Below, one piece after another: positions 11,226 through 24,393 of a stretch of DNA of 64,000 nt. The stretch spans positions 1 to 64,000 of the forward strand of contig WBMV01007499.1 of NCBI GenBank assembly GCA_013396655.1, written 5' to 3'. The first letter of the stretch is position 1, and each line of letters opens with the position of its first letter. Below the pieces are notes generated by a model that saw only the letters and a list, made by a program, of their open reading frames with translations, had not been told where the DNA came from and did not search any database. The translations under genes and the position numbers were made by a program. The stretch comes from Campylorhamphus procurvoides (taxonomy: Eukaryota > Chordata > Aves > Passeriformes > Dendrocolaptidae).

Positions 11226-12247
11226 TCCCTCCAAATGTACTTCTAACTCAAAAGTACCTGGGCATATACATGAACATTTTGTATGTGATCCTCAATATCT
11301 TAAAAATAAGTTGCTTTGGTAGCTGTGGCTGGAGATAAAATATTTTTTTTATACTGCCTGATTAAATGAGCATCTACTCCCAGAAATTTAATCCAAATTC
11401 CATTACATTTAAAAGAAAAGTACCTATTACCTGTAGTCAGAACTGGACCAATAGAGAGTTTGAACATATCTATTTATGATTAATTATTTTTGCTTACAGA
11501 ATTGAACAACCAGCTATAGATCTGTGGACCCCCTCTTCAAGAAATAATTTATCTTTATTTTCTTCCTGTACATAAACAAGAAAGGATGTTTGGATTCTTT
11601 GACATCATTAGGAAATGTCTTTTCGACACACCTCTCAGTCCAAAAGCTAAATGTGAAGTGGATTTGCAAGGGTGGGATCAAAATTCTACTGCTGCTCCGG
11701 CATGATTAAGACAATAAGCATCACCTACAACTATCTTTAAGTCCCTAGCCCACGCAGGTGTTCATTTCAGCTGGATCAGCTCATGTAGCAGGATTTGCAG
11801 CATTATTTCACTGCAAAGTCCTCATTCACATCCGTGGATCTTAATCAGAAGGCTCAAACACTCTGCTGTCATTCTATCCCTCCTTTAATCTATCTTTTTA
11901 ATTTATCTTTTTATTCATGGTCTGAATGCAACCTCAAACTTAGTAGTATTAAGGCCAGGTCAGGGGAAAACTATTACAAAGTAAGGACCAGGTGAAGTTT
12001 TGGCCTGGTATAACTATCAGGGTCTTTTTGCCCACATCTTTCCTTTCTCCTTCCTCACACTCCTACACCTCCACTTTCTCTAGCTCACTTTCTCTGCTGG
12101 AAACGGGAGAAGAGATTTTGCTTCATTGGCTACCAGTGAGAGAATCTCACTGAACATTTTGCACCAGCACATGCTGAGACTTTAAAGATGCAATGTAACA
12201 TACAGCAATTTTAAGTTTACTTTGAAGACAATTTTCAGTTGACCATC
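11226..12247. other. unique DNA, no gene seen
   Basis: Nothing recognised. A pyrimidine-rich stretch at about 12030-12090 precedes the LTR. Confidence 0.55.
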
Positions 12248-12537
12248 TGTCATGGGTTTATCTGGTTAGGGTTTGTTTTCTTTTTTTTATTTTTTTATAT
12301 AAGAGGAAGATTGGCTTCTGTTGGAAGCCTCTGGAAGTTTCCCTCAATCCTATAGAGCAGGGCCAATGAAGGCCAGCTCCGAGGAAAACTTCCTGCTTTT
12401 GAACAATTAAGTCGCGCCCCTGCGTGAAAGCATATTTAAGAAGTTGTGGCGCAGTTAGAATTGGGCAGTCGTGGGTTAACAACATCACAACGCAGACATC
12501 AAGGTCAGTGCGGGAGGAGAAGAGGAGAAGGAGGGGG

Positions 12538-12638
12538 AGGGACCCCACGGATCAGGGAGTGGACTTAAAACTATTATTCCCTGAATACGTTGGTGATGAC
12601 CATGGTGATTAAGAGTTGTCCCCTCGAAGCCCATGGGA
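12538..12638 (+). repeat. about 100-bp block repeated at 12939-13040
   Basis: The segment from GGGACCCCACGG to AGCCCATGGG recurs about 401-403 bp downstream (12939-13040). Both hold ATTCCC, GACCATGGTG-like or GACTGTGGTG and GTCCCCT in the same order. It looks like an internal duplication within the LTR. Confidence 0.75.
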
Positions 12639-12706
12639 TCCATCGGGGTGCAAAGACCCCCCTGTTAGAGCAGGGGGAGGCATGAAAGAAGCTGTTACCT
12701 CGTGGG

Positions 12707-12864
12707 AGGCCCCCAAGGTGGATCAGAATCTTGCAGAGATTTGCAGCCGAGACCCACAAAGGGAGAGGACCCACGCTGAGAAGGAGACCCCCCAAGGTGG
12801 AGCAGAGCCTTGCAGAGATTTGCAGCCGAGACCCACAGAGGGAGAGGACCCACGCTAAATAGGT
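12707..12864 (+). repeat. two 79-bp tandem units
   Basis: Unit 1 (12707-12785) and unit 2 (12786-12864) share CCCCAAGGTGGA, TTGCAGAGATTTGCAGCCGA and GGGAGAGGACCCACGCT with few changes. The period is 79 bp throughout. The close match suggests a duplication younger than the LTR itself. Confidence 0.9.
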
Positions 12865-13055
12865 ACAGCCAGCTTTTCATGAGAGACTGCACCCTATGGA
12901 ATGACCCACGAGGGAGCAGAGGATCTCTCTCTTGTGGGGGGGACCCCACGGAGCGCAGGGGAAGGACTCAAAGTTGTAATTCCCCTGTGACCGTGGTGAC
13001 GACTGTGGTGAAGCGAGCTGTCCCCTTTGCAGCCCACAGGAAAACCCCCTGAGAC

Positions 13056-16000
13056 AGAACTGTTTCTTGAGTTTTGGACTTAGATCAGCTGCAAAAAAAA
13101 TTGGAATTTTCCTTGCCCCAAATCAAAAATATCATCATCCCTAAAATCTTCAGCTGATTTAGCCTGAATTTTGTTGGAGGTTTGCACCAGCTGTCCCATC
13201 ACTTTGCATACAGCATGAAGCATGCCAAGGCGCCTTATCCATGGAAGCATATGACCTTGGGAAGAGATTCCTCTGCCGAACTATGCACTTTTAAACACCT
13301 TTAACAGAACTGGCTCTGTGAAGATCATAAGAAAAGCAATACCTTCAGAAATAAAACTAGACTGGACTGTCACAGAGTTTAAAGGACCCTTATGCCTAGT
13401 CCTCCAGTGACATGGATAATACATCTGAGCTCTTCAGTTTGCAACTGTTTTGGTCAGCAAACTTCTACAACTACCTAGAGGCCCAAGAAAGCTCTGATAG
13501 ATAGGTGACACCAGCTGGGCTAAATAAATCACAGAATTTGAGCCTGTAGTGGAGAGAGAAGCAATGTTTCTAGCTATTTTTGGCTCTGTTTTAATTAATG
13601 TACTATTTCACTTTGTAAAATCTTGTACTGATCGCTGAATATCAACAGATAGATTTTATTTAACTAACATTTGAGACTTTTCAATTTATTTTAGTAACAT
13701 GATAGTCTGTTTACTGATTTCATTAGTGACTAAACTCTTGGCTAGCTTAAGAAAAGACTGTAAAAAATTGATTGACCTAAATTTCTTGCAAGATGCATTT
13801 TTCATTCTTTCCTACTTGTATGTGCAAAAGACGTTGGAGAATTTTTCATTTGGCAGACTGAATAGTAGCTTATAATTAAATTAAATTTTCTGCAAATATA
13901 TTATGCTTTCTTTTGCTGTACCATGCGAAATGACTGAATATCATCCACTGAGACAGTCTTCTTTGCTCAAGATAGACTGAATTTCTAGTAACTAGACAGC
14001 TAATTTTTTAAAGGTACGTAGGTTAAAGTAAAGCTTAGGGTATTTTTTTTTAAATGCTATGCAGAAGTTCATTCATTTGTTTTGCACTTGGTAACTATAT
14101 AAACTAGCTTTCAGAGTATGCAACACCAGTTCTCATGTGCCATTAGTACCAGTGCTGCTGCTTCATTTTTATCTTTTTACAATAATGATAATAATGCTGA
14201 AACTTACAAACATGGATTTACATTAGATATCAAATGAAAGCCCCCAGTGAGTGGATTAACATATCAGGACAGTTGGCTGATGCATTTCAAGCAGCCTCTG
14301 AATTATATATGGCCCCCAGTGCCCTTATCATTAGGCAAAGATGTACTTACAGTTCATTGAATGGGACAGGATAAGTGAAATAGGACAGCTTTGCAGGGTG
14401 ATTGGTAGAAGGGTGTTATGCAGCCAGATGAAATGGATTGTTGATTACATTCTGTTTTAAAGTTCAATAAATTCATCCCCAGAGCCTAGATTTGTGTTAC
14501 AAAATAATGGATTGCTCTGTTGCTACACTGTCATGGTTGTATTTAATATGGTAGAAGCCTTTATGAGATGGTCGATAGTCATAGATTTATACAGAAAGGG
14601 AATATATTCTTTCACTTAACTGGAAATACTTGGTCTGTGCAGTATTTTAAAGCAATCACAAACATTCCTATCCTGAATAAATTGCTGATTGCTGAAAATG
14701 CAGTTTACTGGTACTTTGACAAAAGTAATGGAAATGTAGATGAATTAAAGCAGAACAATAAGCAGGGAGTTAAAGAGAATGGGCAAGAAATATAAAATTC
14801 AATATATGGCTGTTTAGTGTCTGCTCATTCTTTTTTAGGTAAGATTGAATTTCTTTTGCATTCAAATACAAATCCAGTCTTTTTGGTTTATATGAAAAAT
14901 ATAAACTTATGTTTCATTTTCAACATTAAATTTGTGGCATGTACTCTTTTCATACAGAATAAGTTTCCTAAGAACTAGGAATTTAACTTTTCTAAAGTCA
15001 TTACCTTCAGCTTATTAGAAATATTGCATGATGTCTTTGTCTCTGGGGTTCTTATTGAGTCATTTTATGATGTGTTTTTACATGTAAGGACATAATTAAA
15101 CAACTGAAATTAAGATAATTCTATGTTCCTAGCTTTAAGAATAAAATCCCAATAGTGTTGGAATTGTTATATAAAGCTTTTTAAACCCAGGAAATTCAGT
15201 ATAATTGCACACAAAAGACATCCAAATGTATCAGTAAGGAACACAGATGTAAAGTACTCTAGTAGATTTACACTGTCTTTTGGGACAAGAAATTAAACAT
15301 ATAAGAAAAAACAGAAAATAAAACTCTAAAAAAATTATCTAAGAATCAATAGTTGTATTATGTATTCATGGTATAGCTACAGGGAAAAGATTATGTGAGT
15401 TTCTCTCTCCACAAATGTCCTTACTTTGTATATGAATATGCTATATTCTATCACATCAAGTTTGTGACTAAGTCCAATATCCTTTTAAGATGCCTAGGCA
15501 AAGAATATTGACATACATTTATGTAGAGCTAAGGTCTGTAAGGAGAAATAATATATTTTATTAAACAAACCAATGCACCTATTAAGAAAACCACTATGTA
15601 CAAATATAGATAGGCTTTTGGTAACATCAGACTGTCAGCAAGACTTCTGTGTCCAAAAACTAGTTTTCTCCAGTAAAATTAGTTAGTTTATTAGGAAATA
15701 TTAATCCTTCATAAACCCCTTTTTCTTATACTCTTCAACAAAATTTACTATTATTATTATTATGTATTACGTATTTCTCCCTTGAAAGAAAATTATTGCA
15801 ATTATGAACATCATTGAACTTCAAAGAGAGTCAAATTCAGCAAATATAAAATTTATGAAACATAAAATACTATTTTGTTAACATAATCGTGTGATTAGGT
15901 TATTGCTACTGCAAGAAAGGATGGAATTTGATATTGCCCGATTCCCTGGACAAAAGAGACAATTGCCCTTGTCTGTAGGGGTAGCAAAAATGTATGAAAG

Positions 16001-17815
16001 TTTACTGCCTACTTTACCTTTGGCATAGCCTAGGAAGCCCAGTGAGATTCTGTTGCTGCAAACAGCAAGAAGATAACATAACTGCAAGTGAATGTTAAGC
16101 ATGGAAAGTGCTCCACTGAACCAAGGCAGCAGTATTACTCTCCTTTGTCCTGGCTGCAGGAACAGCAAAGCCTGTATAATTGGTACATCTTCTGACTGTC
16201 CTCCTAGCTTTGTCCTTTTCTCTTTCCATGACAGTAACAGCTAAGTTCTGGCTTACTCCTCAGCCTTGGAGTGAAAAAATTAACATTTTCCTACACTTTT
16301 CTTTACCAGATATAGGCAGGCTGCACCATGGGGATAAGTGAAACATGCTGTGCATTTGCTTCTACCTATCATGTTGATACTCTGAGTCTCTCCCCTTACC
16401 AAAGGGTTATTATGACTCCTAATAACCTGTGCTATTACACACATGTTTTATGCCTATGGTTTAGCTGTGGGCAATCAGGCAAAATTTTCAAACAAAAAAG
16501 ACAACCTGAAAATGTTGGCTGCACTTTTTCAAGACTAGATATATAGTCCTCCCTATCTGCACGCCCAGTGCTTTAAAGTTGGGTTTAATGTGCACATAAC
16601 TTTAAGATTCCAACAAGCCATAACCTGTATTCTTATATATTACATTATACATGTGTAGCATACGTAGGGGGAAAAATGGTTGGAAATGCTTGCTGCAGTA
16701 TAAATATAAAATTTTATTATTCTTAACAAGAATAATAGTTTTTAAAAAAACCTGAAACATTGTCAAAATTTTACATTAATATTTTAGCATATGGCTATTA
16801 TAAAGAAACTGGCCATATAGTCACAACTGACCGTAAAACAACATTCCAAGTTACAAAGCTAATACTCTGTTTAAATGAAGCTCCCCTCATTATAGACAAA
16901 AATGATAAAGCAAACAAAATCATTTCATGTAGATTTTGCAAAGAAATGGAAACAAATTCCATATCACTTATTCACTTAGTGAATGTAAAAACTATTGCAA
17001 ATTTTAAAAGCCTTATCAAATATGTGAAAAAAGAGTAAACAAACTTCTAATCACTGAAACTTGAAATGAAGAGTGATGATATGATCAGAATGTGTAATAT
17101 TCTTAAGACAGGCATGCATTTTAACTTAGGTTGCATTTTCAGGATTATGTTTTCAGGGCATAGTCTCTCAGCCACATGACACAGAGTGCTGAACAGGCAG
17201 AATATCAGCCTGACATATTCATGGTTACTGAAAAAAACAATCAAGGGGCTCATTTAAGTTCAGGTGAACATAAAGTTCGCTTAGTTTTGCAAAGTGGTTA
17301 ATCTTGTGTCTGGTCTGTTCCAGTTGGTTCATCTTCAGTTTGAAGTCCCATTTTCTTCCTTCTCGGTATTGTCTTCTAGGGCAATGCCCTTCTTTATATT
17401 TCTTCATTCTAAAAAAAGCTGTGGATTCATTCACATATTCAGGACATCTCTTTACCTTCTGTAACACCAGCTTGTTTCCTGACTAATTCACTTCCAACAG
17501 CAAGCCAAAACTAGATCTGTTCCAGTGACAGAACTCAGAAGCCATCCACACTGAAAGCCATATCCCTCACAGTTGTGTTCCACAGACCCTCTTCCCTACT
17601 GATTTGCCTGGACCAGCATGTCTGCTCAGACTGGGAACAGAAATGTCTATGTGAAGAACTGTTATTGGGAATTCACAGAGAAGTCACTGCAAGGCCATGA
17701 AAATATATCACAGACATATTTTTCAAGCACAGCCTACAAGAAAGCTGGGAACAGCTCCCTACACTCAGGCTGTTTCTGTATGAGACAGAAGCAGGACACA
17801 GAGTCATCCATATTA
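13056..17815. other. AT-rich unique DNA, no gene seen
   Basis: No gene or clear transposon. A (TAT)5 run lies at 15749-15763. The stretch 14200-14560 is less AT-rich and motif-dense, with GCCCCCAGTG at 14240-14249 and again at 14312-14321; it may be a conserved non-coding element. Open frames of 96 and 92 residues at 15878-16168 (minus) and 16760-17038 (plus) show no family features. Confidence 0.55.
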
Positions 17816-18960
17816 CAGAATCATAGAACATGTTGAGTTGAAAGGGCCCACAAGGATTATCGTGTTGAACCCTCAGCCCTGCACAGGACCATCCCCAAGA
17901 TATCTACCATGTGCCCAAAAGTATCATTCCAATGTATTTTGAACTCTGTCAGGATTGGTGCTGTGACCACTTTCCTGGGGAGCCTGTTGCAGTGTTCAAC
18001 CATTCTCTGAGTGGAGAACTACTTTCTAATATCCAACCTAAACCTCCCCTGACACAACTTCGGGCCATGCATTCAAGTACTGTCCCTGCTCACCACAGAG
18101 AAGAGGTCAGTGCCTGCCCCTCCTCTTCCCATCATGAGGGAGTTGTAACTGCAATGAGGTCTTCTCTCAATCTCCTGTTCTTCAAGCTGAACAGATCAAG
18201 TGCCCTCAGCTGCTCCTCATACAGCTTCCCCTGAAGGCCCTTCGTCATCTTCATTGCCCTCCTTTGGACCCTGTCTTTATATTTTCCTTATATCGGGGTG
18301 CCCCAAACTGCACACAATATTCAAGGTGAGGCTGCCCCAGAGCAGAGCAGAGTAGGACAGTCCCCTCCCTCGATCGGCTGGTGGTGCTCTTTGCCTGTTG
18401 CTCCTCAGGATATGGTTGGCCCTCCAGGGGCACTGTTCACTCATACTCAACTCATCGATCAGGACCCCCAAGTCCCTTCCCACGGAACAGCTTTCCAGCA
18501 TCTCATTCCCCAGTCTGTGCAAACATCCAGGGTTGCCCCATCCCAGGTACAGAATCAGATTCTTCCTTTGTTGAACTTCCCATGGGACCTTACTCACTAA
18601 TTCCCTGAACAGCCTGAAGTCTGCTATCCTCATGTTCAGAGCTGACGTTTTGCTGGCACTTTTTCTCCTGTCAACAGAGATTTTAAACACAATCACTTTG
18701 TGGTCTCTCTGGCCAAAATAGCCATCAATCTCCACTTCACTCATGAGATCCACTCTGTTGACAAGCAGCAGATCAAGGAGGGCAACTTTCCAAGTCAGCT
18801 GCCTCAGTACCTGCTCTGTAAAGTTGTCATCCAGCCTTTTTAGAAATCCTCTGGCCTGGGTTATACCAGCTGTGTGATGTTTCCAGTTAATTTCTGGGAA
18901 GCTGAAGCCCCCTATAAGGAAAAGGGCAGTTGACTTGGAAATATTGTTTAATGTTACCAC
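17816..18960 (-). mobile_element. CR1 LINE fragment, internally deleted
   Basis: On the minus strand it ends at 17816 with the CR1 hallmark TTCTATGATTCTG. Before that lies the 3' untranslated region, with typical avian CR1 phrases such as GGGAGGTTTAGG-like and GGATATTAG. Upstream (to about 18331) comes a segment coding for the end of reverse transcriptase, and from about 18575 to 18940 a segment coding for the APE-type endonuclease. The core of reverse transcriptase, expected between these two parts, is absent. A full CR1 is about 4-4.5 kb, so this copy is 5' truncated as well, the usual result of incomplete target-primed reverse transcription. It is dead. Confidence 0.93.
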
Positions 18961-19020
18961 ACTGCCTGGTACAGTTCTATTTAGAATTTTATAGAATTTA
19001 TTTCTATGGGTGTGAGCCAC
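18251..19020 (-). pseudogene. CR1 ORF2 remnant: endonuclease joined to RT C-terminus
   Basis: A 247-codon open frame (19020 to 18277) carries two parts of CR1 ORF2. Residues about 28-148 resemble the endonuclease: LIGGFSFPEINW occupies the place of the GDFN motif, and RDH at 105-107 stands where SDH is expected. The key Asp of GDFN is Gly and the Asn is Ser, so the nuclease would be inactive. From about residue 150 the frame runs into LGWGNP and RDLGVLIDE, which belong to the C-terminal part of CR1 reverse transcriptase; the polymerase core with its catalytic motif is missing. Downstream similarity ([12 protein letters not shown]) continues in another minus-strand frame at about 18331, so there is a frameshift near 18370. 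The reading frame is open across the deletion joint (about 18571-18590), probably by chance. No start, promoter or untranslated region supports expression. Confidence 0.85.
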
Positions 19021-22000
19021 ACTGTGACACCAGCCCTGAGGATCAGATAGTGAGCCCTGATTAGTTTAATTCATGAAAATTGTTGGTTGTACCTCAAGTT
19101 TCCCTAGTATGTGTCTAACACAAAAAAAGTTGTTCAGGGTTTTAGAGCAATCAGGAGCCCATACAATGCAAAAGTAAATAGCCCTTGATACCTCACTGTG
19201 GAACTGGAACTCTAACTCAGACACCCACAAGAGTCTGCTTTATAATCTCCAAGGTCACTATTTCATATCTCTGCATAATTGAGTAAATTCTGCATAGTTA
19301 TTCCTATCAATTTAGTTTGACTTTCCTACTCTATCCTAAAACCAGATGCAGATACTGAACTGGACAATCAAACAGATTTATCTGTTAGGATGAATCAACA
19401 ATGCTGAAGAAATATTACTTTTAGACTACTGCATCTCTTAATTTACAGTATAATTAGGAGAATACATGTATTCACAGGTGGACAATTTCAAAGATGACTG
19501 TGCATTTATAAATGAAATTTCTACAGAAATAAAAGGAAGCTTTCTCACTTCTGTGCTGACCATCATGGGCAAGAATTAACATGGTTTCTTTCGGGTAGTC
19601 ACAGCTCTAATATTTTAATAATTCCAAAGTCCTCAGAGAACAAATCCCAAATAGCATGTTCCTGTGTTGAACAGATGAGTATTGAATATCTGTTCTTGAC
19701 TTGGGAGGATGAAATTACATGTCCTTTAGAATAATTCTTAGCTACCATACTGTTCTAAAATTCATCTGTTGAAGTTAATTGGTAATTTTGGCAATAAGCA
19801 TCTTCCTTAGAATCTAAGGGACTCGTGATTGGGTGGCTTGACTTTCTATACAAACAGGGCTATGAGCAATCCCTGGAAAACCCTGCACTAAATCTGTAAT
19901 TTCTGTTTGAACTATACTGCATCTTCAATAGATACATTCAGTTATGATGACTTTTTAAAGTTACAAATTCAACCTATCTCTTCGGTAATTTTTCCCATTG
20001 ATAATTTTATTTCTGCACAAAAGTTTTCCTTGCTTTAAATCTGAATAGGCTGTGGCCACATTTCATCTACAAGATCTTACATTATCTTTTATTTTCATTT
20101 TGCCAAATATGATGTCTATGATCTTAAGACATGAGTGTTAATTTATTAGAACCTTAATTGTTCTTATGGCTTCTTTAGGACCCACATCCATTTTTTCAAC
20201 ATTTTTTTGCCATTTTTCAATATTAAAGCAGTGATATCCTTCTTAAATCCTACCTGACATCCCCTGCTATCTCCCAAGAAATTCTCAAGAACTCTGATAT
20301 CAAGAGTGTCTTTTAGGCTGCATCACACAGCTCATGTGAAGCAATGTTAACACTGTTTATACTTGGACATTCAATGCTATTGCATATTAAATTGCTTTTC
20401 ATCCCCAAATCAGATTTAAGTCAAATTTAACTTTGTGGGAAACATTTAACCAATTACTTGTTACTGAAAATACAGATACTGGTATGATTTATTAATTCAA
20501 AATGTGTAATTTGCCTGTCATTATTATTTGTCACTAACTAGTGAATTTTTAATCACCAAGAAAAAAAATTCAGTAATAATTTTTTCTTCTAGATCATTCA
20601 TATTGTTAAGAACTAAATACCTACTTAAGCCATGTTTCATTTCAAGCAATTTGCTCTGAGGGATATTTTAGTTTACCTCAGTTTTGCTTTACAGAATTTC
20701 AACAACATTATCCCCAATATACTGAAAGACACCCATTTTGTATTACAATTAGGCAATGATCACATTACATGAGAGATTATCCTTCTCTATTTACAGTAAA
20801 TAGCTACAAATTACAAGAAAATAGAAGTTCTATTCATGAATGATTTACATGCTGGTGCTTCTCAAGATTTTGTTTTATTCAAGTCAAAATTTGTTCCCAA
20901 TATTAAAGACAATATTATGTTCTGATTTGGCGTACATAAACAAAGCTGACGGCATGCAGCTGTTTCTTTTGAATCAGTCTTACCAAGGCTATAAATTTCC
21001 ATGACTCTCTTTGATGGTCAGATAGAGGAAATCAATAGTATTCCAAGATTCATGGTATGTCAGGAACAATAAGATTAACATCATTTTTGGTGGATGTGAG
21101 CTTGCATGGATGTATATGTTCCAATGGCAGAGCTTTTTGGTACCTAGAAATTGTTAATTTTCTTATATTATTTTCTTGTAAATGAGCATGTAACTGCAAT
21201 GGTTGTCCAGCTATGACTTCCTACTTGAGGGCAAATTAACTTTTTGAATATGCCTAATAAAAATTTAAGAGTGAGGTTTTCTACATTTAAAAAAGTCTAT
21301 TTTATTGAGAAGTTTACTCAAGAAATGAATTGAAGCTAGGTTTCAGGAAAAAGTAAATGATTTTGAAAGACAATTAGGAAATTGTTCAGCTGTAAGAACA
21401 ATGGATAATACAGGTCTTTTTCAAGGACTAGGAAATGGAGTCAGGTTACTCATGTTTGATACCTTATGTGTCCCACTAACTCTGTAATCCATTAGTCTAT
21501 CCATAAATTACGTAACTGCTTATCAAATTAGCAAACATTATGTCATTTGTTTTTTTGCTCTACTTCCCCACCCTTCTGTTTGCAAAGAAATTAATTACCA
21601 TGGCAGAAGAAGAGAGAGAACTGTGTGATAGTGACTCATCAGTGACAGCCACACTGTATTTGTTATCTCAGAAACTTTTAGCTCTCACTCATATTTTGGG
21701 AGGAAAGCTTGCAGAGGGACTTGAAAGCAAAGAAGGGAATGAAAAGAGAATTTTTATACACATTTACTGCACCAACCAGTCCTTCAAATTTTTTCACAGT
21801 CTACCAACATATAACAAGAACTCAAAGATTTTCAATGCGTAATGTTTAGCATTTTTTCACTCTTGTAATGGTTTGAAAAGTAAAGGTAAAAAAGGATAAA
21901 TAACTAATTTCTGAAACAATCTCAATAAAATATCTGTGTTGCATTGATCTCATATGAGGGAACTCTGTCCTAAATAATTTTTTTCCTTCTTTCCTTTCTT

Positions 22001-24322
22001 TCCTTCACTATGGAAATTTTTGAAATTTGAAAATTTCCTGTACAAATATGACAGCAGGATCACCCTAGATTAATTTATCAACACTATGATTCTGAAGGAG
22101 GTGCAAACAGTTACCTTTGCCTCATTCCTATCTTCACCTAAATATGTTTTCTAAGTCTCTAATATTTAACTGGTGGTACTTAGGGAAAGTGAATGCAGAG
22201 TTAGCATTAAGTTATGCTTTACTGTGCAGTCAGAGATTTACTAAAACCTTGAGCTCTCTAACCAGCAATGGGAAATATAAACAAACTTGTTTTAGAATGG
22301 CTAACTGATGTATGAAGCAATAGTATAGCAAAACAGCACTGATTGATCTTCAAGGTTTTTTGGTTTTTTTTTTTAACTTCTTAGTATTAGAGGAAAATTA
22401 AAAAAAAAAACTGTGTAAAAAACTTGAACATATGTAACACAAGAAAATTAAGTTTTCTCCTTGTAACATATGTCAACATCTTTTCTTTAAATATCCCAAA
22501 GGAGAAAAATAAATAACATAAACAAATATATAGAAGGCTGCCTTGTAAGTATTCAGTTTAAAAAATTTGACAATATTGATGGAATTATTTATGGTGTCCT
22601 CAAAACTCCTTACAAGACTCTTATCAAATTCAATAGTTCAGAATTAGTCTCTTGAGTTTTGACTGTATTTTTATTCCAGTATCAGATTAACAGAATTTGC
22701 TTAACATGATTTTCCACTAAAGGCAAAGTGAGGTGGTGGAAAGGGAGAGAGATGAAGGAAGAAAGCAAGCAAGCAAGCAAGCTGCATTATATGGGCATAA
22801 ACTAAAATAAAAAAGTCATACAGAGGAGTTGCAAACATATTTTTTCCCCATATATCTCATACTTATCTCTCTAAACAAATCTGCTAAAATAATCAAGGGT
22901 ATTTTCAGTAAAACTGAGTAAAAATGAATTCAATCCATTTTTTAACTAAATCATTGCAAACAGAAGGGAATGCATGTTTCTTTTCTATGAAGTCTCCAGG
23001 TCAGATTTTCAGCATTTGCTTTGCTCCATGATGCTAAAATATTCTGGGAACTGATTTGTATAACTGACCTTAGAAAGATACTATCAGGTTAGGAAACTTT
23101 CCATAGTCTCAGAGCTGCCACAAGACCTCTTTTGGATCCTTCACTAATCAACCTAATTTGAATTACCCTTTGTAATGCTCTAGTTCAATCTGATGACTCG
23201 TATGCTTCTATGTAATTTTATGTGTTATGTTTAAATGTATTTCTCATCCCCTTCTCACTCAATTGTATTTAGGCAAAACAATACTTATGGCCCCTTTTGA
23301 GCCCATTGCCTAAAATCCAAATAGTATTTTACAGTTATATAAGAATAGTAAAATCTTCACACAAAAGATGAAAGGAGAATAAAATGTTGTATTTAGCTAT
23401 AAGTCATGAGATATTTCGAAATTAGCTTCCTCAAACCTTCATATTTTTTCAAGTATACTGTTCCAATCTCTTCTGAAAATATCTGGCACTCTCTCTCATA
23501 AAGTACTACCCATTGATTTATTGGTACAAGAATAAAAAATATTGTCACTATAATGTTTTTTTTTTCTAAAATAGAACAACTTCATTATAGTTTCATCATA
23601 ATGAGCACCTTAACCAAAAGGAAGATTATAAAAATACAGAACATCACTGTTTGCCTATGAGTTCTGTATAGAATCTCTTGCTTGGGTTTTGAAATTCATT
23701 AAGTGTTGAAGGTTGGCTCTCAGAAAGAACCTCTCTTAGTTTATTTTTTCCTGCTCCAAAATTTTGCTAATAAAAATGCATTATATTTAACTAATTGTAT
23801 TGACTTGAGTATGGATACAAGGCATTAACTGTATGTAATGGGGAGAACCTCCAATGAGGAGGAAGTTGAAGCTAAATTTTTTGTCATAAAGAAAATGTCA
23901 AAATCTTCCTCCCAGAGCTGTATTTGAAATATTCTGCTGAATGAACTAAAGCAGAGAAAAGGATGGAATAACCATATATGTACATTTCAGCTTTTCTACT
24001 CTGCCTGTAGAACAAAAAAAGCTTCTTCAAAAACTTCATAAAACCAGTTATTGCTAAAACAATTGAATGTCTGGCTGTGAAGACTGAGTAGGAGAATGAA
24101 CACTTTTTCTGTTTGAAGAATTGTGCCTCTGTATGCCAGATGAGCAAGAATGTGTCCAACACAACTACTTTGAATAGACATAGCCCTCTTAGTGATACTT
24201 CATGTGATCAGAAATGCTGACTTGCAGAACATCTCTCAAACTACAGTAACTGAAATTTATAGTCCTGCTTCCTTCTGAAGCAGTTGTGAAGATTAAAGTG
24301 GGGAAAAGCTGAGGAGGAAATG
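19021..24322. other. AT-rich unique DNA, no gene seen
   Basis: No recognisable transposon or gene over 5.3 kb, apart from an (AAGC)5 microsatellite at 22763-22782. A 100-codon frame at 21540-21842 begins with a hydrophobic stretch but has no recognisable domain or supporting signals. Confidence 0.55.
22763..22782. repeat. (AAGC)5 microsatellite
   Basis: Five uninterrupted AAGC units follow a GGAAGGGAGAGAG purine-rich lead. Confidence 0.95.
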
Positions 24323-24358
24323 TGAGTCCCTTCCAACTCAGGATATTCTATGATTCTG
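24323..24358 (+). mobile_element. short CR1-type 3' tail
   Basis: TGAGTCCCTTCCAACTCAGG followed by ATATTCTATGATTCTG is the 3' terminal signature of avian CR1. Only about 36 bp are recognisable. The same tail ends the SINE at 33091-33230, so this could be a severely truncated CR1 or the end of a SINE; no tRNA-like boxes are seen upstream. Confidence 0.7.
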
Positions 24359-24377
24359 AGCATTTCATTTGACAGTT

Positions 24378-24393
24378 AAAAAAAAAAAAAAAA
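24378..24393. repeat. A16 tract
   Basis: Sixteen consecutive A, 20 bp downstream of the CR1-type tail. CR1 elements do not end in poly(A), so it is probably unrelated. Confidence 0.9.

Larger units (their letters stand above)
12248..13055 (+). mobile_element. large ERVL-like LTR with internal tandem repeats, 3' end lost
   Basis: It starts TGTCATGGGTTTA, close to the opening I remember for a common avian LTR of about 1 kb (TGTTATGGGTTTACCTGGCC). Next come CCTCTGGAAG, GAGCAGGGCCAATG, a TATA-like box TATTTAAG at 12433-12440, then CAGACATCAAGGTCAGTG and a GGAGGAG-rich leader. The body is a run of imperfect units containing GACCCACG and GGTGGAGCAG. The same landmarks appear on the minus strand at 49202-50249. 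The 3' landmarks of that other copy (an AAGTGACCTCTCCCAG stretch and a closing CCCACTACA) are missing here, so the copy is truncated near 13055. Open frames at 12424-12858 on either strand reflect the repeats, not genes. Confidence 0.8.

Noticed and set aside
12616..12864. Peptide with internal repeats as a tandem-repeat protein
   Set aside because: The repeats are the 79-bp LTR units. The period is not a multiple of three, so the same peptide is not repeated in one frame.
21540..21842. 100-codon frame starting with a signal-like hydrophobic stretch
   Set aside because: No domain after the hydrophobic start, no poly(A) signal or splice context; size within chance.
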